From positions 26,898-90,897 of the forward strand of contig CAJFTS010000030.1 in assembly GCA_904420015.1 (NCBI GenBank): a stretch of DNA of 64,000 bases, in the 5' to 3' direction. The stretch is from an uncultured Clostridia bacterium (lineage in GTDB: Bacteria > Bacillota > Clostridia > Oscillospirales > Acutalibacteraceae). Made by a program: the position numbers and the translations under genes. Of the stretch, positions 14,918 through 24,139 are shown piece by piece (the stretch's first letter is position 1; the number at the start of each line of letters is the position of its first letter). Below the pieces are notes generated by a model, which was not told where the DNA came from, ran no database searches, and was given only the letters and a program-made list of their open reading frames with translations.

Positions 14918-16249
14918 GTGATCAAATACACCAGGGAAGACATTATACGGATCTGTCAGGAAGAGAAAATCCGTTTCATCCGGCTGCAGTTTACCGACAT
15001 CACCGGTTCGCTGAAAAATATTGCGATTACCACCAGCCAGCTGGAGAAGGCGCTGGACAACAAGTGTATGTTCGACGGCTCGTCCATTGAAGGCTTTGTG
15101 CGTATCGAGGAATCCGACATGTATCTGGTGCCGGATTTGGACAGCTTTGTGATCTTCCCCTGGATAGATGCGCCGGGCCGTACCGCCCGCCTGATCTGCG
15201 ACGTCTACCGGCCGGACGGAAAGCCGTTTGCCGGGGACCCGAGAAGCGTGCTGCGCGCGGTGCTCGACCGTGCGGCCAAGATGGGTTATACCTTCAACGT
15301 TGGCCCGGAGTGCGAGTTTTTCCTCTTTAAGACCGACGAAAACGGCCAGCCGACCACCCATACCAACGACAAGGGCGGCTATTTTGAGCTGGGGCCCATC
15401 GACCTGGGGGAAGATGCCCGCCGGGACATCTGCCTGATCCTTGAGGATATGGGCTTTGAGATTGAGGCTTCCCATCACGAGGTAGCCAACGGCCAGCACG
15501 AGATTGATTTTAAATACGACCATGCGCTTCGTGCGGCCGACGATATTATGACCTTCAAGCTGGTGGTCAAGTCGGTGGCAATGCAGCATAAGCTGCACGC
15601 CACCTTTATGCCCAAGCCTCTCTATGGGGAAGCGGGCTCCGGTATGCACATCAACATGTCCCTGCAAAAGGACGGCAAAAACGTGTTTGACGACCCGGAT
15701 GGGGCAAATGGCCTGAGCAAGGAGGCCTATGGCTTCATCGCGGGCTTGATGGAGCATATCACCGGCATGACGGCGGTGACCAATCCGCTGGTCAATTCCT
15801 ATAAGCGTCTGGTTCCCGGCTTTGAGGCGCCGGTTTATATCGCCTGGTCCGCATCCAACCGCAGCCCCTTGATCCGGATTCCCGCCGCCCGCGGGATGGG
15901 CACTCGCATTGAGCTGCGCAATCCCGATCCGGCGGCCAATCCTTATCTGGTGTTGGCCCTATGCCTGGCGACCGGCCTGGACGGGATTGAGCGGGGCTTG
16001 ACTCCTCCTCCCGCCATCGACGGGAACATCTTCCTGATGAGCAAGAAGGAGCTCGAGGAAAAGAATGTGCGCAGCCTGCCCGATTCCCTCAAGCACGCCA
16101 TCCGGGATATGACCCAAGACCAGCTGGTGAGGGATACTCTGGGCGAGCATATCTACAACAAGTACGTGGAGCATAAGCTTCATGAATGGTACGAGTACAC
16201 GACCCGCGTTACTCCGTGGGAGCTGGATCGGTACCTGGTGCGTTATTAA
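14918..16249 (+). CDS. glnA: Glutamine synthetase, type I
   Basis: A 443-aa enzyme that makes glutamine from glutamate, ammonia and ATP. The GTG at 14918 is chosen because AAAAAGGAGG lies 7 nt before it and the protein then begins IKYTREDII, the normal N-terminus; a longer frame from 14822 has no such signal. Family motifs include [18 protein letters not shown] (about residues 51-58), GPECEFFLF with metal-binding Glu, the NGQHEIDF region and [10 protein letters not shown]. The length is that of the Gram-positive GSI-alpha type, which lacks the adenylylation loop. It is monocistronic, with a consensus promoter and a strong terminator. No glnR or nitrogen riboswitch was seen. Confidence 0.97.
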   Translation: MIKYTREDIIRICQEEKIRFIRLQFTDITGSLKNIAITTSQLEKALDNKCMFDGSSIEGFVRIEESDMYLVPDLDSFVIFPWIDAPGRTARLICDVYRPDGKPFAGDPRSVLRAVLDRAAKMGYTFNVGPECEFFLFKTDENGQPTTHTNDKGGYFELGPIDLGEDARRDICLILEDMGFEIEASHHEVANGQHEIDFKYDHALRAADDIMTFKLVVKSVAMQHKLHATFMPKPLYGEAGSGMHINMSLQKDGKNVFDDPDGANGLSKEAYGFIAGLMEHITGMTAVTNPLVNSYKRLVPGFEAPVYIAWSASNRSPLIRIPAARGMGTRIELRNPDPAANPYLVLALCLATGLDGIERGLTPPPAIDGNIFLMSKKELEEKNVRSLPDSLKHAIRDMTQDQLVRDTLGEHIYNKYVEHKLHEWYEYTTRVTPWELDRYLVRY

Positions 16250-16261
16250 GTATCCGTTTTT

Positions 16262-16304
16262 AAAAGAAAGCCCCCGGTGCATTTGCACCGGGGGCTTTCT
16301 TTTA
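16262..16304. terminator. glnA terminator
   Basis: AAAAGAAAGCCCCCGGTGC pairs with GCACCGGGGGCTTTCTTTT across a 4-nt loop. It is strong on the plus strand and A/T-flanked on both sides. Confidence 0.95.
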
Positions 16305-16344
16305 AAAAGAGACAGCGCGGCAAAGGGGAAAGGCAAAGAAAAAT

Positions 16345-16390
16345 GCAAGGAAAGGAAACCCGGCAGGGGAGCGTATCCCCCTGCCGGGCG
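16345..16390 (-). terminator. Terminator of the padR operon
   Basis: On the minus strand CCCGGCAGGGG pairs with CCCCTGCCGGG (16359-16388) and is followed by TTTCCTTTCC. Confidence 0.8.
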
Positions 16391-16437
16391 TATCCGTGCA
16401 AAGAAGCAGGAGGTCTCGAAAGAGCAGCCGACCTCTG

Positions 16438-17322
16438 CTAGTTGGAGGAGGCGGGCCCCTGCCGCAGAGTCAGCTCGCCCGCCGATACCTTGCCTTCGAT
16501 CTGATGCCTGCCGCCGTTTAGCCTTCCGACCATCTCCTTGTGTGAGCCTTCGGTGCTCGTGCTCAGCGGAAAATCGGTGGAAAGGCCGCCCGCGCTTGCA
16601 CGCAGGCTGACCCTCGCGGACACGTCCGACGGAACCGTAATATCGGCATTGCCGCTGCTGACGTCGATTTCCATATCGCCGGTCAGATCCGCCAAAGAGG
16701 CAACCAGCTTTCCCGCATTGACGCAGCCGTCCAGACTGCCGCGGATGTTGGACGCTTCCAGCGTTCCGGCGTTTACCTGAAGCCCCACCTCTTTAGCCGT
16801 CACCCCGTCGCAGATAAGGGAGCCGGCGTTAAGCGTCATCTCCACCTCATCCAGGCCGGATAGAGCCTCCACCTTTGCGTTTCCGGCGTTGACGTTAATC
16901 TCCAGGTCTTCCATGAAGATGCGGGGAAGAAAGACCGTCAGCTTCCGTTCCCAGGAGCCGAGGGAAAACCAGGTGAATCCTTCATCCACCCATATTGCGA
17001 GGGTATCTCCCTTTTGTTCGACCATCAGCTCCGGCTTATGGGAGGCGCCGTCTTGCCGGTACTCGGCGGAAAGTTGGGTGTCGTCGGTGAGCACCACGTT
17101 TAGTTCCCCCATGTTGGAGGTGATCTTAATCTTGTCAACGTTGTACACGGGAGCGCTTTTTCGGTCCTGGAACCCTTCCACCTGATGGCCGTCCGCCGCC
17201 GTGTACGTTCCCTGAATCAAGGCGGCGATTTCGTCTCTGGCTACCGCCGCGCAAACGCCGCCGGCAACCAGCGTCACGCCGAAGATGCATGAGAGGGTAA
17301 TCAGTATGGTGCGCATTTTCAT
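16438..17322 (-). CDS. Membrane-anchored DUF4097 beta-repeat protein
   Basis: A 294-aa protein with one N-terminal membrane span (residues about 5-28). The rest is extracytoplasmic and made of short beta-strand repeats (NVNAGNAKVEALSG, MTLNAGSLICDG, QVNAGTLEASNI and similar, about every 20 residues), the DUF4097 beta-helix pattern. Homologues occur as the last gene of padR-DUF1700-DUF4097 operons in Firmicutes, probably acting in envelope stress sensing. The start abuts the DUF1700 stop, so they are cotranscribed. No enzymatic residues are recognisable. Confidence 0.85.
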   Translation of the reverse strand: MKMRTILITLSCIFGVTLVAGGVCAAVARDEIAALIQGTYTAADGHQVEGFQDRKSAPVYNVDKIKITSNMGELNVVLTDDTQLSAEYRQDGASHKPELMVEQKGDTLAIWVDEGFTWFSLGSWERKLTVFLPRIFMEDLEINVNAGNAKVEALSGLDEVEMTLNAGSLICDGVTAKEVGLQVNAGTLEASNIRGSLDGCVNAGKLVASLADLTGDMEIDVSSGNADITVPSDVSARVSLRASAGGLSTDFPLSTSTEGSHKEMVGRLNGGRHQIEGKVSAGELTLRQGPASSN

Positions 17323-18003
17323 TTAAAGCCCCTCCTTACAAAGCCTCGCACAGAATTGGATGTAGCGGGTAACGCCCCGGATAAAGAAACGGGAGAGATA
17401 GTACATCCCGATGCCCGCCAGCCCTGACAGAGCTATCAAACTGACGCCGAAGAGAGAGAATACCAGGGGAAGCATTCCGGAAAAGCTCACAATCGCCCCC
17501 ACGATCGTGGCAATCCCGGTGAAGAAAAAGCATACCGGTACCGCCCAAAGAGAAAGGACTGCAGCCGCCAAGCTCAATAGAATCCAGGCGCCTAAGAATA
17601 CGTTGACAAGGACGACCACGACAATCCCGAGGGTGGTGCTTTTGCCGGAATGGTTGCTGGACCGGCCGGCGGGAGGTACCTCCTGGGCGTGCGGCTGATC
17701 CGGTATGACAGGCTGCACAAGGAAGGTCTGGGTCTGTTCTACCGCAAGAGGAACCTGCGAGTTGGAAACAGAGGGATTGGGCTCGCTGTAACCGTGCTCC
17801 TTTGTGCCGGCAAGCTCCTCCACATAGGCCCGCGCCAGCTCGGCCGGGTCGCCAAGGGCCTGGGCAACCTCCTCCTGAGATTTTCCATTTTCCCGTCCGG
17901 CCCGAAAATGTTCAATGTAATCGCTTAGGATATCCTCACGCTCACTGCGGGAAAGAGGGGACAACGCCTCATTGAGCGCGGATAGAAATTGTTCCTTATT
18001 CAT
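17323..18003 (-). CDS. DUF1700/HAAS-domain membrane protein
   Basis: A 226-aa protein. Residues 1-70 are a HAAS (alpha-helical signalling) domain with the family motifs FLSALNEALSPLS, DYIEHF and ALGDPAELAR. A proline-rich linker follows, then two or three C-terminal membrane spans. The ATG at 18003 follows GGAGGTGAGG; an in-frame ATG at 18018 is worse placed. It overlaps the padR stop by a few bases and is cotranscribed with it. HAAS proteins pair with PadR regulators and probably relay or adjust their signal, but this one's ligand is unknown. Confidence 0.85.
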   Translation of the reverse strand: MNKEQFLSALNEALSPLSRSEREDILSDYIEHFRAGRENGKSQEEVAQALGDPAELARAYVEELAGTKEHGYSEPNPSVSNSQVPLAVEQTQTFLVQPVIPDQPHAQEVPPAGRSSNHSGKSTTLGIVVVVLVNVFLGAWILLSLAAAVLSLWAVPVCFFFTGIATIVGAIVSFSGMLPLVFSLFGVSLIALSGLAGIGMYYLSRFFIRGVTRYIQFCARLCKEGL

Positions 18004-18319
18004 TTTCCTCACCTCCATGAAGAATACGGTCGACCTGGGAGGAGAACCGCTGCCATTCCCCGGTAAGCAGCGATAAAAATTCCTTCCCTTTCGGTGTCAA
18101 GGTATAATACTTCCGCGGCGCGCCGCCCTGGGATTCACAGAGATAGGAGGATAGGTAGTCATCCTGTTGAAGCCGCCTGAGAACCGGATAGACCGTCCCA
18201 TCAGAGATCTCAATCCCCTTAGTCAAGGAAGCCGCGATTTCATAACCATATCGATCCCGGCTGTCCAGCAGCGCAAGCACGCATAGCTCCAGTACCCCCT
18301 TTTTAAACTGAATGGTCAT
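17996..18319 (-). CDS. PadR family transcriptional regulator
   Basis: A 107-aa winged-HTH regulator. Motifs are KKGVLELCVLALL, YGYEI, SDGTVYPVLRRLQQ (recognition helix) and the wing GAPRKYYTLTPKG. The ATG at 18319 follows GAGGTGA. It is the first gene of the three-gene operon with DUF1700 and DUF4097 proteins. A consensus promoter lies upstream (18374-18402), so it probably autoregulates. The inducer is unknown. Confidence 0.93.
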   Translation of the reverse strand: MTIQFKKGVLELCVLALLDSRDRYGYEIAASLTKGIEISDGTVYPVLRRLQQDDYLSSYLCESQGGAPRKYYTLTPKGKEFLSLLTGEWQRFSSQVDRILHGGEENE

Positions 18320-18373
18320 GGCGTCACCTCGCAATATTAGTTATCATCAGGTACTATTTCTAAAACAATACTG

Positions 18374-18402
18374 AATATAAAATGAAATTGTAAATTTGTC
18401 AA
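18374..18402 (-). promoter_or_regulatory. Promoter of the padR operon
   Basis: On the minus strand TTGACA (18402-18397) lies 17 nt from TATATT (18379-18374). The downstream stretch contains TACTATTTC/ACTGAATA half-site-like elements that could be the PadR operator. Confidence 0.6.
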
Positions 18403-18430
18403 TAGGATTCTCAACTTTTTTTCGTGAAAT

Positions 18431-18459
18431 TTGCATTTGCAGCAAATTTATGGTACACT
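18431..18459 (+). promoter_or_regulatory. Promoter of the degV-like gene
   Basis: TTGCAT (18431-18436), 17-nt spacer, TACACT (18454-18459), divergent from the padR promoter in the same 290-bp spacer. It leaves a leader of about 150 nt with no riboswitch that I recognise. Confidence 0.55.
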
Positions 18460-18611
18460 CCCTATGAAAAAATAGTTGAAATAAGCTTGTATAGGGGAAT
18501 GATTTTTATTTGCTCGCGTAGAGTCTCTTAGAAGGGAAAAGATGGGGCGGCCCCCAGCGGGATTGTCCGCTTCCTTTTATGAAAACGATAGAGGGATAGG
18601 AGTCTTGATCC

Positions 18612-19457
18612 ATGGAAAAGATCGTTTTAACAGCGGACAGTACCTGCGACCTGTCGCAGGAGTTAAGGGAGCGCTACCAGGTGGAAGTGGTTCCCCTTTA
18701 CGTCAACTTCGGGGAAGAGAGCCGCAGGGATGGGGTGGATGCCCAGCCGGACGACATCTATGCCTACTACGAAAGGGTAGGGAAGCTGCCCACCACGTCG
18801 GCGGCCACACCGGCCGATTATGGGGAGTTTTTCGCCCGCAAATCCCAAGAGGGGGATGCGGTGATCCATTTTAATATCAGCTCCGGCTTTTCCACGACCC
18901 ATAATAATGCCAAGCTTGCCGCGGAGGCGTTCCCCAACGTATATGTGGTGGATTCCAAGAATCTGTCCACCGGTACGGCTCTGCTGATGCTCAAGGCATG
19001 GGATTTGGCGCAGGAAGGGATGCCGGCCAAGCAGGTGGTAAAGGAGGCCGAACGTCTGCGCGGGCAGGTGCGGGCCAGCTTTATCCTCGACCGGCTGGAA
19101 TATCTGTGGAAGGGCGGGCGCTGTTCCGGCGTGACGGCGCTGGGCGCCAATCTGCTGCGGCTGAAGCCCTGCATTGAGGTGGAAGACGGCGGCATGAAGG
19201 TAGGGAAGAAGTTCCGCGGGAAGCTGGGGGATGTTTTGGAGGACTATGTGGCCACCCGCCTGAAAGGGCGGGTGGATTTGGACCTAACCAGGGTCTTTAT
19301 TACCCATTCGGGTATTGCGCAGGGGCACATTGATCGGGTCAGGCGCAAGGTGGAGGAATATGCCGATTTCAAAGAAATCCTCGTCACCCGGGCGGGCTGT
19401 ACGGTCAGCAATCACTGCGGCCCCAATACGCTGGGCGTACTGTTTTTAACAGAATAA
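18612..19457 (+). CDS. DegV family fatty-acid-binding protein
   Basis: A 281-aa DegV protein. Such proteins (FakB in Staphylococcus) bind a fatty acid so that FakA kinase can phosphorylate it for phospholipid synthesis. Seen motifs: TADSTCDLS at the N-terminus, KLPTTSAATPADY, the phosphate-site region HFNISSGFSTTHNN, and DSKNLSTG (about residue 115). The size is normal for the family. AGGAG precedes the ATG. No fakA is in view, so its partner kinase must be elsewhere. Confidence 0.93.
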   Translation: MEKIVLTADSTCDLSQELRERYQVEVVPLYVNFGEESRRDGVDAQPDDIYAYYERVGKLPTTSAATPADYGEFFARKSQEGDAVIHFNISSGFSTTHNNAKLAAEAFPNVYVVDSKNLSTGTALLMLKAWDLAQEGMPAKQVVKEAERLRGQVRASFILDRLEYLWKGGRCSGVTALGANLLRLKPCIEVEDGGMKVGKKFRGKLGDVLEDYVATRLKGRVDLDLTRVFITHSGIAQGHIDRVRRKVEEYADFKEILVTRAGCTVSNHCGPNTLGVLFLTE

Positions 19458-19882
19458 GGAATATATGCAATTATTGTGGAAACGCTTTCGGGAAACGGCG
19501 CTGTATTTTGGTGAAAGAGAAAAACTTTTTTTGTGCCCGGCGGAAAAATATTTGCAAGAAAAGGCGGCCGTTTTTTCCGTTTTTTAAACGTTGCGATTTT
19601 TGTAGAAATTCGAGCTGAATGTCTAATTTTTATAAGAAAATCAACGTCTATCGCCGTCTGTCCTTTTTTCTGGATGTATCCAATTTATGAACGCAACTGA
19701 CTAGATTGCCATAAAAAGGCCGGTTTGCTTGCAAAATAAATGGTGTTTTTGATAAACTAATTCTTACCTTTTCATCAAGTTCACTTGACAGACTGGCGAA
19801 TCTGATATAATATATAGTAAAAATTGATGGAAAACGACCACAGTTCCAATTTCGAGTGCTGGTAATTGGGAGAGTTGTGAAA
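19458..19882 (+). promoter_or_regulatory. AT-rich regulatory spacer before the pectin-locus kinase: cre-like site and promoter
   Basis: The 425-bp spacer holds no gene. TGGAAACGCTTTCG at 19477-19490 fits the core of a catabolite-responsive element (pattern TGNAANCGNWNNC) and could bind CcpA or a LacI-type regulator. TTGACA at 19785-19790 lies 17 nt from TAATAT (19808-19813), or 15 nt from the overlapping TATAAT at 19806, forming the likely promoter of the downstream operon. The site is far from the promoter, so it may instead act on degV or be chance. Confidence 0.5.
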
Positions 19883-21694
19883 ATGCTAAAAAGTGTCGGT
19901 GGTCTGTTCCGCGGACTTTCTCGTTTTTTTGTAAACTTGAAAATCCGGCACAAGTTTCAGCTGGTTTTCACGGTTCTTTTGATTATCATTTTCTCGATTA
20001 CCTTTTTGGTCGCGCAGCTTTCGCTGGATTCCTACAATCAGGTTTTGTTCGAGCAGTCGGCGCAGGTACTCAACATGTCTGCGCTGAATGTAGAGTCGGT
20101 GGAGAAATCGGTGGATACCATTACCCACATTATGATCACCGACGACAGCATCTTTGAAGCGCTGACGGAAATCAATCAGAATACCGAGGAGCTGGAAAAG
20201 GAGGATCGTCTCCGCTGGCGGTCGTATCGGCTGATGAAGAAGTTTTGGCGTTTCTCCTACTCGGACGCCTGTATCCGCTCGATGCAGTTCCTTTTTCCCG
20301 ATGGCCGGGTAGGGGAGATCGGGCAGGATGCCGAAATGAGCGAGGCGTTCCAGCAGGAGCTCACCGAGCTGGCGCTTCAGGCGGAAGGGGATCTGGCGGT
20401 ATACGATACCATTTTGGATGGGACGACGTTGGTTTTTGTCCGTCAATTTCGAAATAAGGCGCACCTCAGACGAAGCGAAGGGATTCTGGTTATCCGCTAT
20501 GATTTGCAGATGTACCTGCGAAGGAACAATGTGCAGTCGCAGCTGGATCCAAATATGAAATTCTACATGCTGACTGAGGACAGCGTCATCTATCCCGATG
20601 AGGAGGGGGACGAAGCTTTCCTAAACAATCTTTGGGATAAGCAGCTTCCCGATCACGAAGGATACACCTTTGCAACCGTCAACGGCAGCAAACAGTTTAT
20701 CGCGTACCAATATTCGCAGGGCCGGCACTGGTTATACGTCATTGCCATTGAATATAACCATATTTTTCAGAATATTATTGTGCTGAGCAATACCTTGATT
20801 TTAGCCCTGGTTATTCTGCTGTTGCTGGCGCTGTTTGTCACCAATCGTTTGATTGCTTCCATTACCCAGCCGCTGGATTTGCTGGTTGCCTATATGCAGC
20901 AAAGCGAACCGGCCGGTATTCAGCCGCCCCGCAACCAAAAGCTGGCGGAACGCGGCGATGAGTTTGGGTATCTCTACCGCAACTTCTCTCTTTTGGTTTC
21001 CCGTATTGATCGCTATGTCAGCGAGGATTATAAGAAACGCCTTCTATTGAAGGACTATCAGTATCGATCGCTGCAAAGCCAGATCAATCCCCATTTTTTG
21101 TACAATACCCTGGCTTCGATCAATTGGCTGGCCAAACGCTCCGGGCAAAAGGATATTTCCACCATGGTGGAGGCGCTGTCCCATTTGATGCGCTATTCCA
21201 TCAGCAAGAGCGAGGCAACCTCCATTACCCTTCGCCAGGAGATTGATATTGTAAAAGATTACATTGATATTCAGTCCATCCGATTTGGAGAAGGGCTTCA
21301 GTTTGAACTGGATGTCGAGGAAGATCTTTATCCATGTGCCCTTCCCAGGCTAACCCTTCAGCCGATTGTGGAAAACTGTATGAACTATGCGGTTGGAGCG
21401 ACGGAACACACCTGCGTTGTGCGGGTGGAGGCGCACAGCGAGGGCGATTGCATTCGTTTGTGCGTGTCGGACAACGGTCCGGGCCTGAATTCGGAAGATT
21501 TTGAAAAACTGACGTCCTGGAGAAAATCGCCGCATGGGCTTGGAATTGGATTGAAGAACATCAATGAGAGAATCAAGCTGTGTTTCGGAGAAGAGTATGG
21601 AATGAGCTTCGAGAATAATCCGGGTGGAGGCTTGAAGGTGATTCTTACCATTCCGAAGGTGGTGAATGAGGATGTACAAATTACTGGTAGTTGA
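19883..21694 (+). CDS. YesM-like sensor histidine kinase
   Basis: A 603-aa membrane sensor kinase of the LytS/YesM class. The first span is at about residues 27-46, an extracytoplasmic sensing domain reaches about 295, the second span is at about 300-322, then HAMP. The phosphoacceptor His is residue 404 in INPHFLYNTL. The ATP-binding domain has PIVENCMNYAV (N box, about 495) and GPGLNSED plus GIGLKNINERI. The ATG at 19883 sits 8 nt after GGGAGAG; GTG at 19877 is too close. It pairs with the response regulator whose gene overlaps its end. The locus suggests that it senses oligogalacturonides or related sugars outside the cell. Confidence 0.93.
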   Translation: MLKSVGGLFRGLSRFFVNLKIRHKFQLVFTVLLIIIFSITFLVAQLSLDSYNQVLFEQSAQVLNMSALNVESVEKSVDTITHIMITDDSIFEALTEINQNTEELEKEDRLRWRSYRLMKKFWRFSYSDACIRSMQFLFPDGRVGEIGQDAEMSEAFQQELTELALQAEGDLAVYDTILDGTTLVFVRQFRNKAHLRRSEGILVIRYDLQMYLRRNNVQSQLDPNMKFYMLTEDSVIYPDEEGDEAFLNNLWDKQLPDHEGYTFATVNGSKQFIAYQYSQGRHWLYVIAIEYNHIFQNIIVLSNTLILALVILLLLALFVTNRLIASITQPLDLLVAYMQQSEPAGIQPPRNQKLAERGDEFGYLYRNFSLLVSRIDRYVSEDYKKRLLLKDYQYRSLQSQINPHFLYNTLASINWLAKRSGQKDISTMVEALSHLMRYSISKSEATSITLRQEIDIVKDYIDIQSIRFGEGLQFELDVEEDLYPCALPRLTLQPIVENCMNYAVGATEHTCVVRVEAHSEGDCIRLCVSDNGPGLNSEDFEKLTSWRKSPHGLGIGLKNINERIKLCFGEEYGMSFENNPGGGLKVILTIPKVVNEDVQITGS

Positions 21695-22541
21695 TGATGA
21701 AAAGATCAGCCGTGAAGGTTTAACCGAATGCATTGACTGGGAAAAGTACCAGGTACGTGTAATTGGTACGGCACAAAACGGCAAGGAAGCGTTGGCAATT
21801 ATCACCGCCCAGCATCCTGATTTGGTTATCACCGATATAAAAATGCCTCTTATGGATGGACTTACCCTGATCGATCAGGCGCGGATGCTGTCGCCGGATA
21901 CGATTTTCGTCGTTCTCTCCGGCCACGGGGAGTTCGAATATGCACAAAAGGCGATGCGCTGCGGCGTGAAACACTACCTGCTCAAGCCCTGCAACGAAGA
22001 GCAGATTGCAGAGATGCTGGTGGAAATTAAGGCCGAACGTCTCCAAAAGCAGCGCCTGGATAACTTGATTAAGACGATTAACGAAAACATGGATAAGATG
22101 CCGGATGCGGTGAGGGAATTGTTCCCTCCTGACTTTGCCACGTGGGCGGACAAAGTTCAGATCGATTATTTGGAGACCCGTCATGGAAACATCGCCCAGA
22201 TCATTATCCGCTATGTGCAGACGCATTACGCGGACCCAAATTTGTCACTCAAGCAGCTTGCGCATGAAGTTATATTTATGAACGATGGTTACCTTGGGAA
22301 GCTTTTCAAGAAGGAGGTGGGCGAAAAGTTTACACAGTATGTTCTCAAGGTGCGCATGGAAAATGCGAAGTACCTAATTGAAAACAGCGATGGCGAAAGG
22401 CTTTATGAGGTGGCCACACAGGTTGGCTTGGGTGAAAACCCTCAGTATTTTAGTCAAGTGTTCAAGAAGTATGTCGGGTATACTCCCAGTGAGTATAAAC
22501 GCAGTCTGCAACAAAACCCACAAATAATTGAACAGAATTGA
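21672..22541 (+). CDS. AraC-type response regulator (YesN-like)
   Basis: A 289-aa regulator. The N-terminal receiver domain has Asp8/Asp9, phosphoacceptor Asp55 (VITDIKMPLMDG) and Lys in LLKPCN. The C-terminal AraC HTH pair occupies about residues 180-280 and ends GYTPSEYKRSL. The linker is shorter than in longer YesN relatives. The ATG at 21672 starts MYKLLVVDDE; an ATG two codons earlier (21666) is an alternative. It overlaps the kinase gene by about 23 bp. It probably activates the downstream importer operon. Confidence 0.93.
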   Translation: MYKLLVVDDEKISREGLTECIDWEKYQVRVIGTAQNGKEALAIITAQHPDLVITDIKMPLMDGLTLIDQARMLSPDTIFVVLSGHGEFEYAQKAMRCGVKHYLLKPCNEEQIAEMLVEIKAERLQKQRLDNLIKTINENMDKMPDAVRELFPPDFATWADKVQIDYLETRHGNIAQIIIRYVQTHYADPNLSLKQLAHEVIFMNDGYLGKLFKKEVGEKFTQYVLKVRMENAKYLIENSDGERLYEVATQVGLGENPQYFSQVFKKYVGYTPSEYKRSLQQNPQIIEQN

Positions 22542-22634
22542 CGGTTTTTTTTATTTCTTTTCGGCTCGACTTAGTTTATTATAGGTCTGTGACGAAACTT
22601 TCGTCCACAAAATTCTTAGGAGGTTTGTTGAACA

Positions 22635-23981
22635 ATGAAAAAAACATCTCTTGTTCTCTGCCTGCTGCTGGTTCTCATGACGGTTTTGACCGCATGCCAG
22701 TCCGGCGAAGGCACGAGCAGCACTGGCAGCACTGCTTCTGGTACTGCTTCTACCGAGGCGTCTGAGGACACCACGAGACCGATCACCCTGGGTATTTCCT
22801 GGTGGGGCGGTTCTACCCGTCATGACTACACCAACAAGATTCTTGATCTGTACAAGGCCAAGAATACCAACGTCACCATCAACGCTGAGTATGTCAGCTG
22901 GGACGACTATTGGAGCAGCATGAACACCAAGGCCGCTTCCAACACCCTGCCGAGCGTTATGCAGCAGGACTATGCGAAGATCGGTCAGTTCATTGACAAC
23001 GGCACCATCGTTGATATGACCGCGCAGGTTGACAACGGCAACCTGGATCTGTCCGACATTAAGGGCGAAGCCTTCTATGGCGGCAAGATCGACGGCAAGC
23101 TGTACGGCATTTCCACCGGTGTTAACGCGTTCTGCTACCTGTACGATGCGACTGCTCTGAAGGATGCTGGCGTTACCGCTCCTTCCGAGAAGTTCACCTG
23201 GGACGAATTCAACACCATTTCTAAGGAAATGATGTCCAAGGCGAATCTGCCGACCGTTCCGATGATCAACACCGACCCGAAATTCTTCGTTGAGATGTAT
23301 GTCCGCAATCAGGGCAAGCATATGTACTCTGAAGACGGCAAGACCTTCGGTTTTGACAAGGCCCTCCTCCAGGAAGCCTTCCAGATTCAGGAAGACCTCA
23401 GCAAGTCCGGCAACGCTCTGAGCCCCGACATCGTGAATGCGGCGACTCAGGATAAGGACCTCCTTGCTGAAAAGAAGACTTGGGGCGAGCCGCTGTGGAG
23501 CAACCAGGTCATCAACGTCATGAAGCTGGCCAACGACGAAACCCGTGACTTCCAGCTCACCATGATGCCCGGTACCGACAATGGCGGTATCTACCTGAAG
23601 CCCTCCATGCTGTGGTCCATCACCAGAGACTGCCCGGAAGCCGATCGCAATGCGGCTGCCAGACTGATCTCCTTCATCCTTAACGACATCGAAGCCAATA
23701 AGCTCGCTGGCGCGGATCGTGGTGTTACCATCATGAAGAAGGTCAACGAAGCTCTTGTTGCAGAGGCTGACGCCAACAACAAGAAGGTTTACGATTACAT
23801 CGACGTGGTCGGCAAGTATGCCACCGAGATCGATCCTCCGGAGCCTGTTGCTGGTTCTGAAATCACCAAGGAAATCAAGGATCAGTTCGACGCCATCGTG
23901 TTCGGCAAGAAGACTGCTCAGCAGGCTGCTGACGATTGCTGGACCAACAGCGAGCAGATCTTTGCAAACAACGCTGGTTAA
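22635..23981 (+). CDS. Sugar ABC transporter substrate-binding lipoprotein
   Basis: A 448-aa family 1 extracellular solute-binding protein. The lipobox LTAC places the lipidated Cys at residue 21, and a Ser/Thr/Gly linker follows. The mature part starts ITLGISWWGGSTRHDY, the usual first strand of these proteins. AGGAGG precedes the ATG. Codon choice (many GTT, GCT, AAG, CTG) differs from neighbours and suggests high expression. With two permeases and a GH105 enzyme it probably captures unsaturated pectin-derived oligosaccharides. No ATPase gene is in the cluster; a shared MsmX-type ATPase is likely. Confidence 0.93.
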   Translation: MKKTSLVLCLLLVLMTVLTACQSGEGTSSTGSTASGTASTEASEDTTRPITLGISWWGGSTRHDYTNKILDLYKAKNTNVTINAEYVSWDDYWSSMNTKAASNTLPSVMQQDYAKIGQFIDNGTIVDMTAQVDNGNLDLSDIKGEAFYGGKIDGKLYGISTGVNAFCYLYDATALKDAGVTAPSEKFTWDEFNTISKEMMSKANLPTVPMINTDPKFFVEMYVRNQGKHMYSEDGKTFGFDKALLQEAFQIQEDLSKSGNALSPDIVNAATQDKDLLAEKKTWGEPLWSNQVINVMKLANDETRDFQLTMMPGTDNGGIYLKPSMLWSITRDCPEADRNAAARLISFILNDIEANKLAGADRGVTIMKKVNEALVAEADANNKKVYDYIDVVGKYATEIDPPEPVAGSEITKEIKDQFDAIVFGKKTAQQAADDCWTNSEQIFANNAG

Positions 23982-24139
23982 TCTTAGATTCATTGGTATT
24001 TTTGTAGATTCCTATTCTGCAGCGAAGTAATAAACTGAGTCTTGTGACAGAAAGACGCAAAAAGTCAGCGCTTTTTGCGTCTTTCCTGCCGAATACTTGA
24101 AATTAGGTGTTGATTACAGGACTGGATAAGGAGTTGTCT

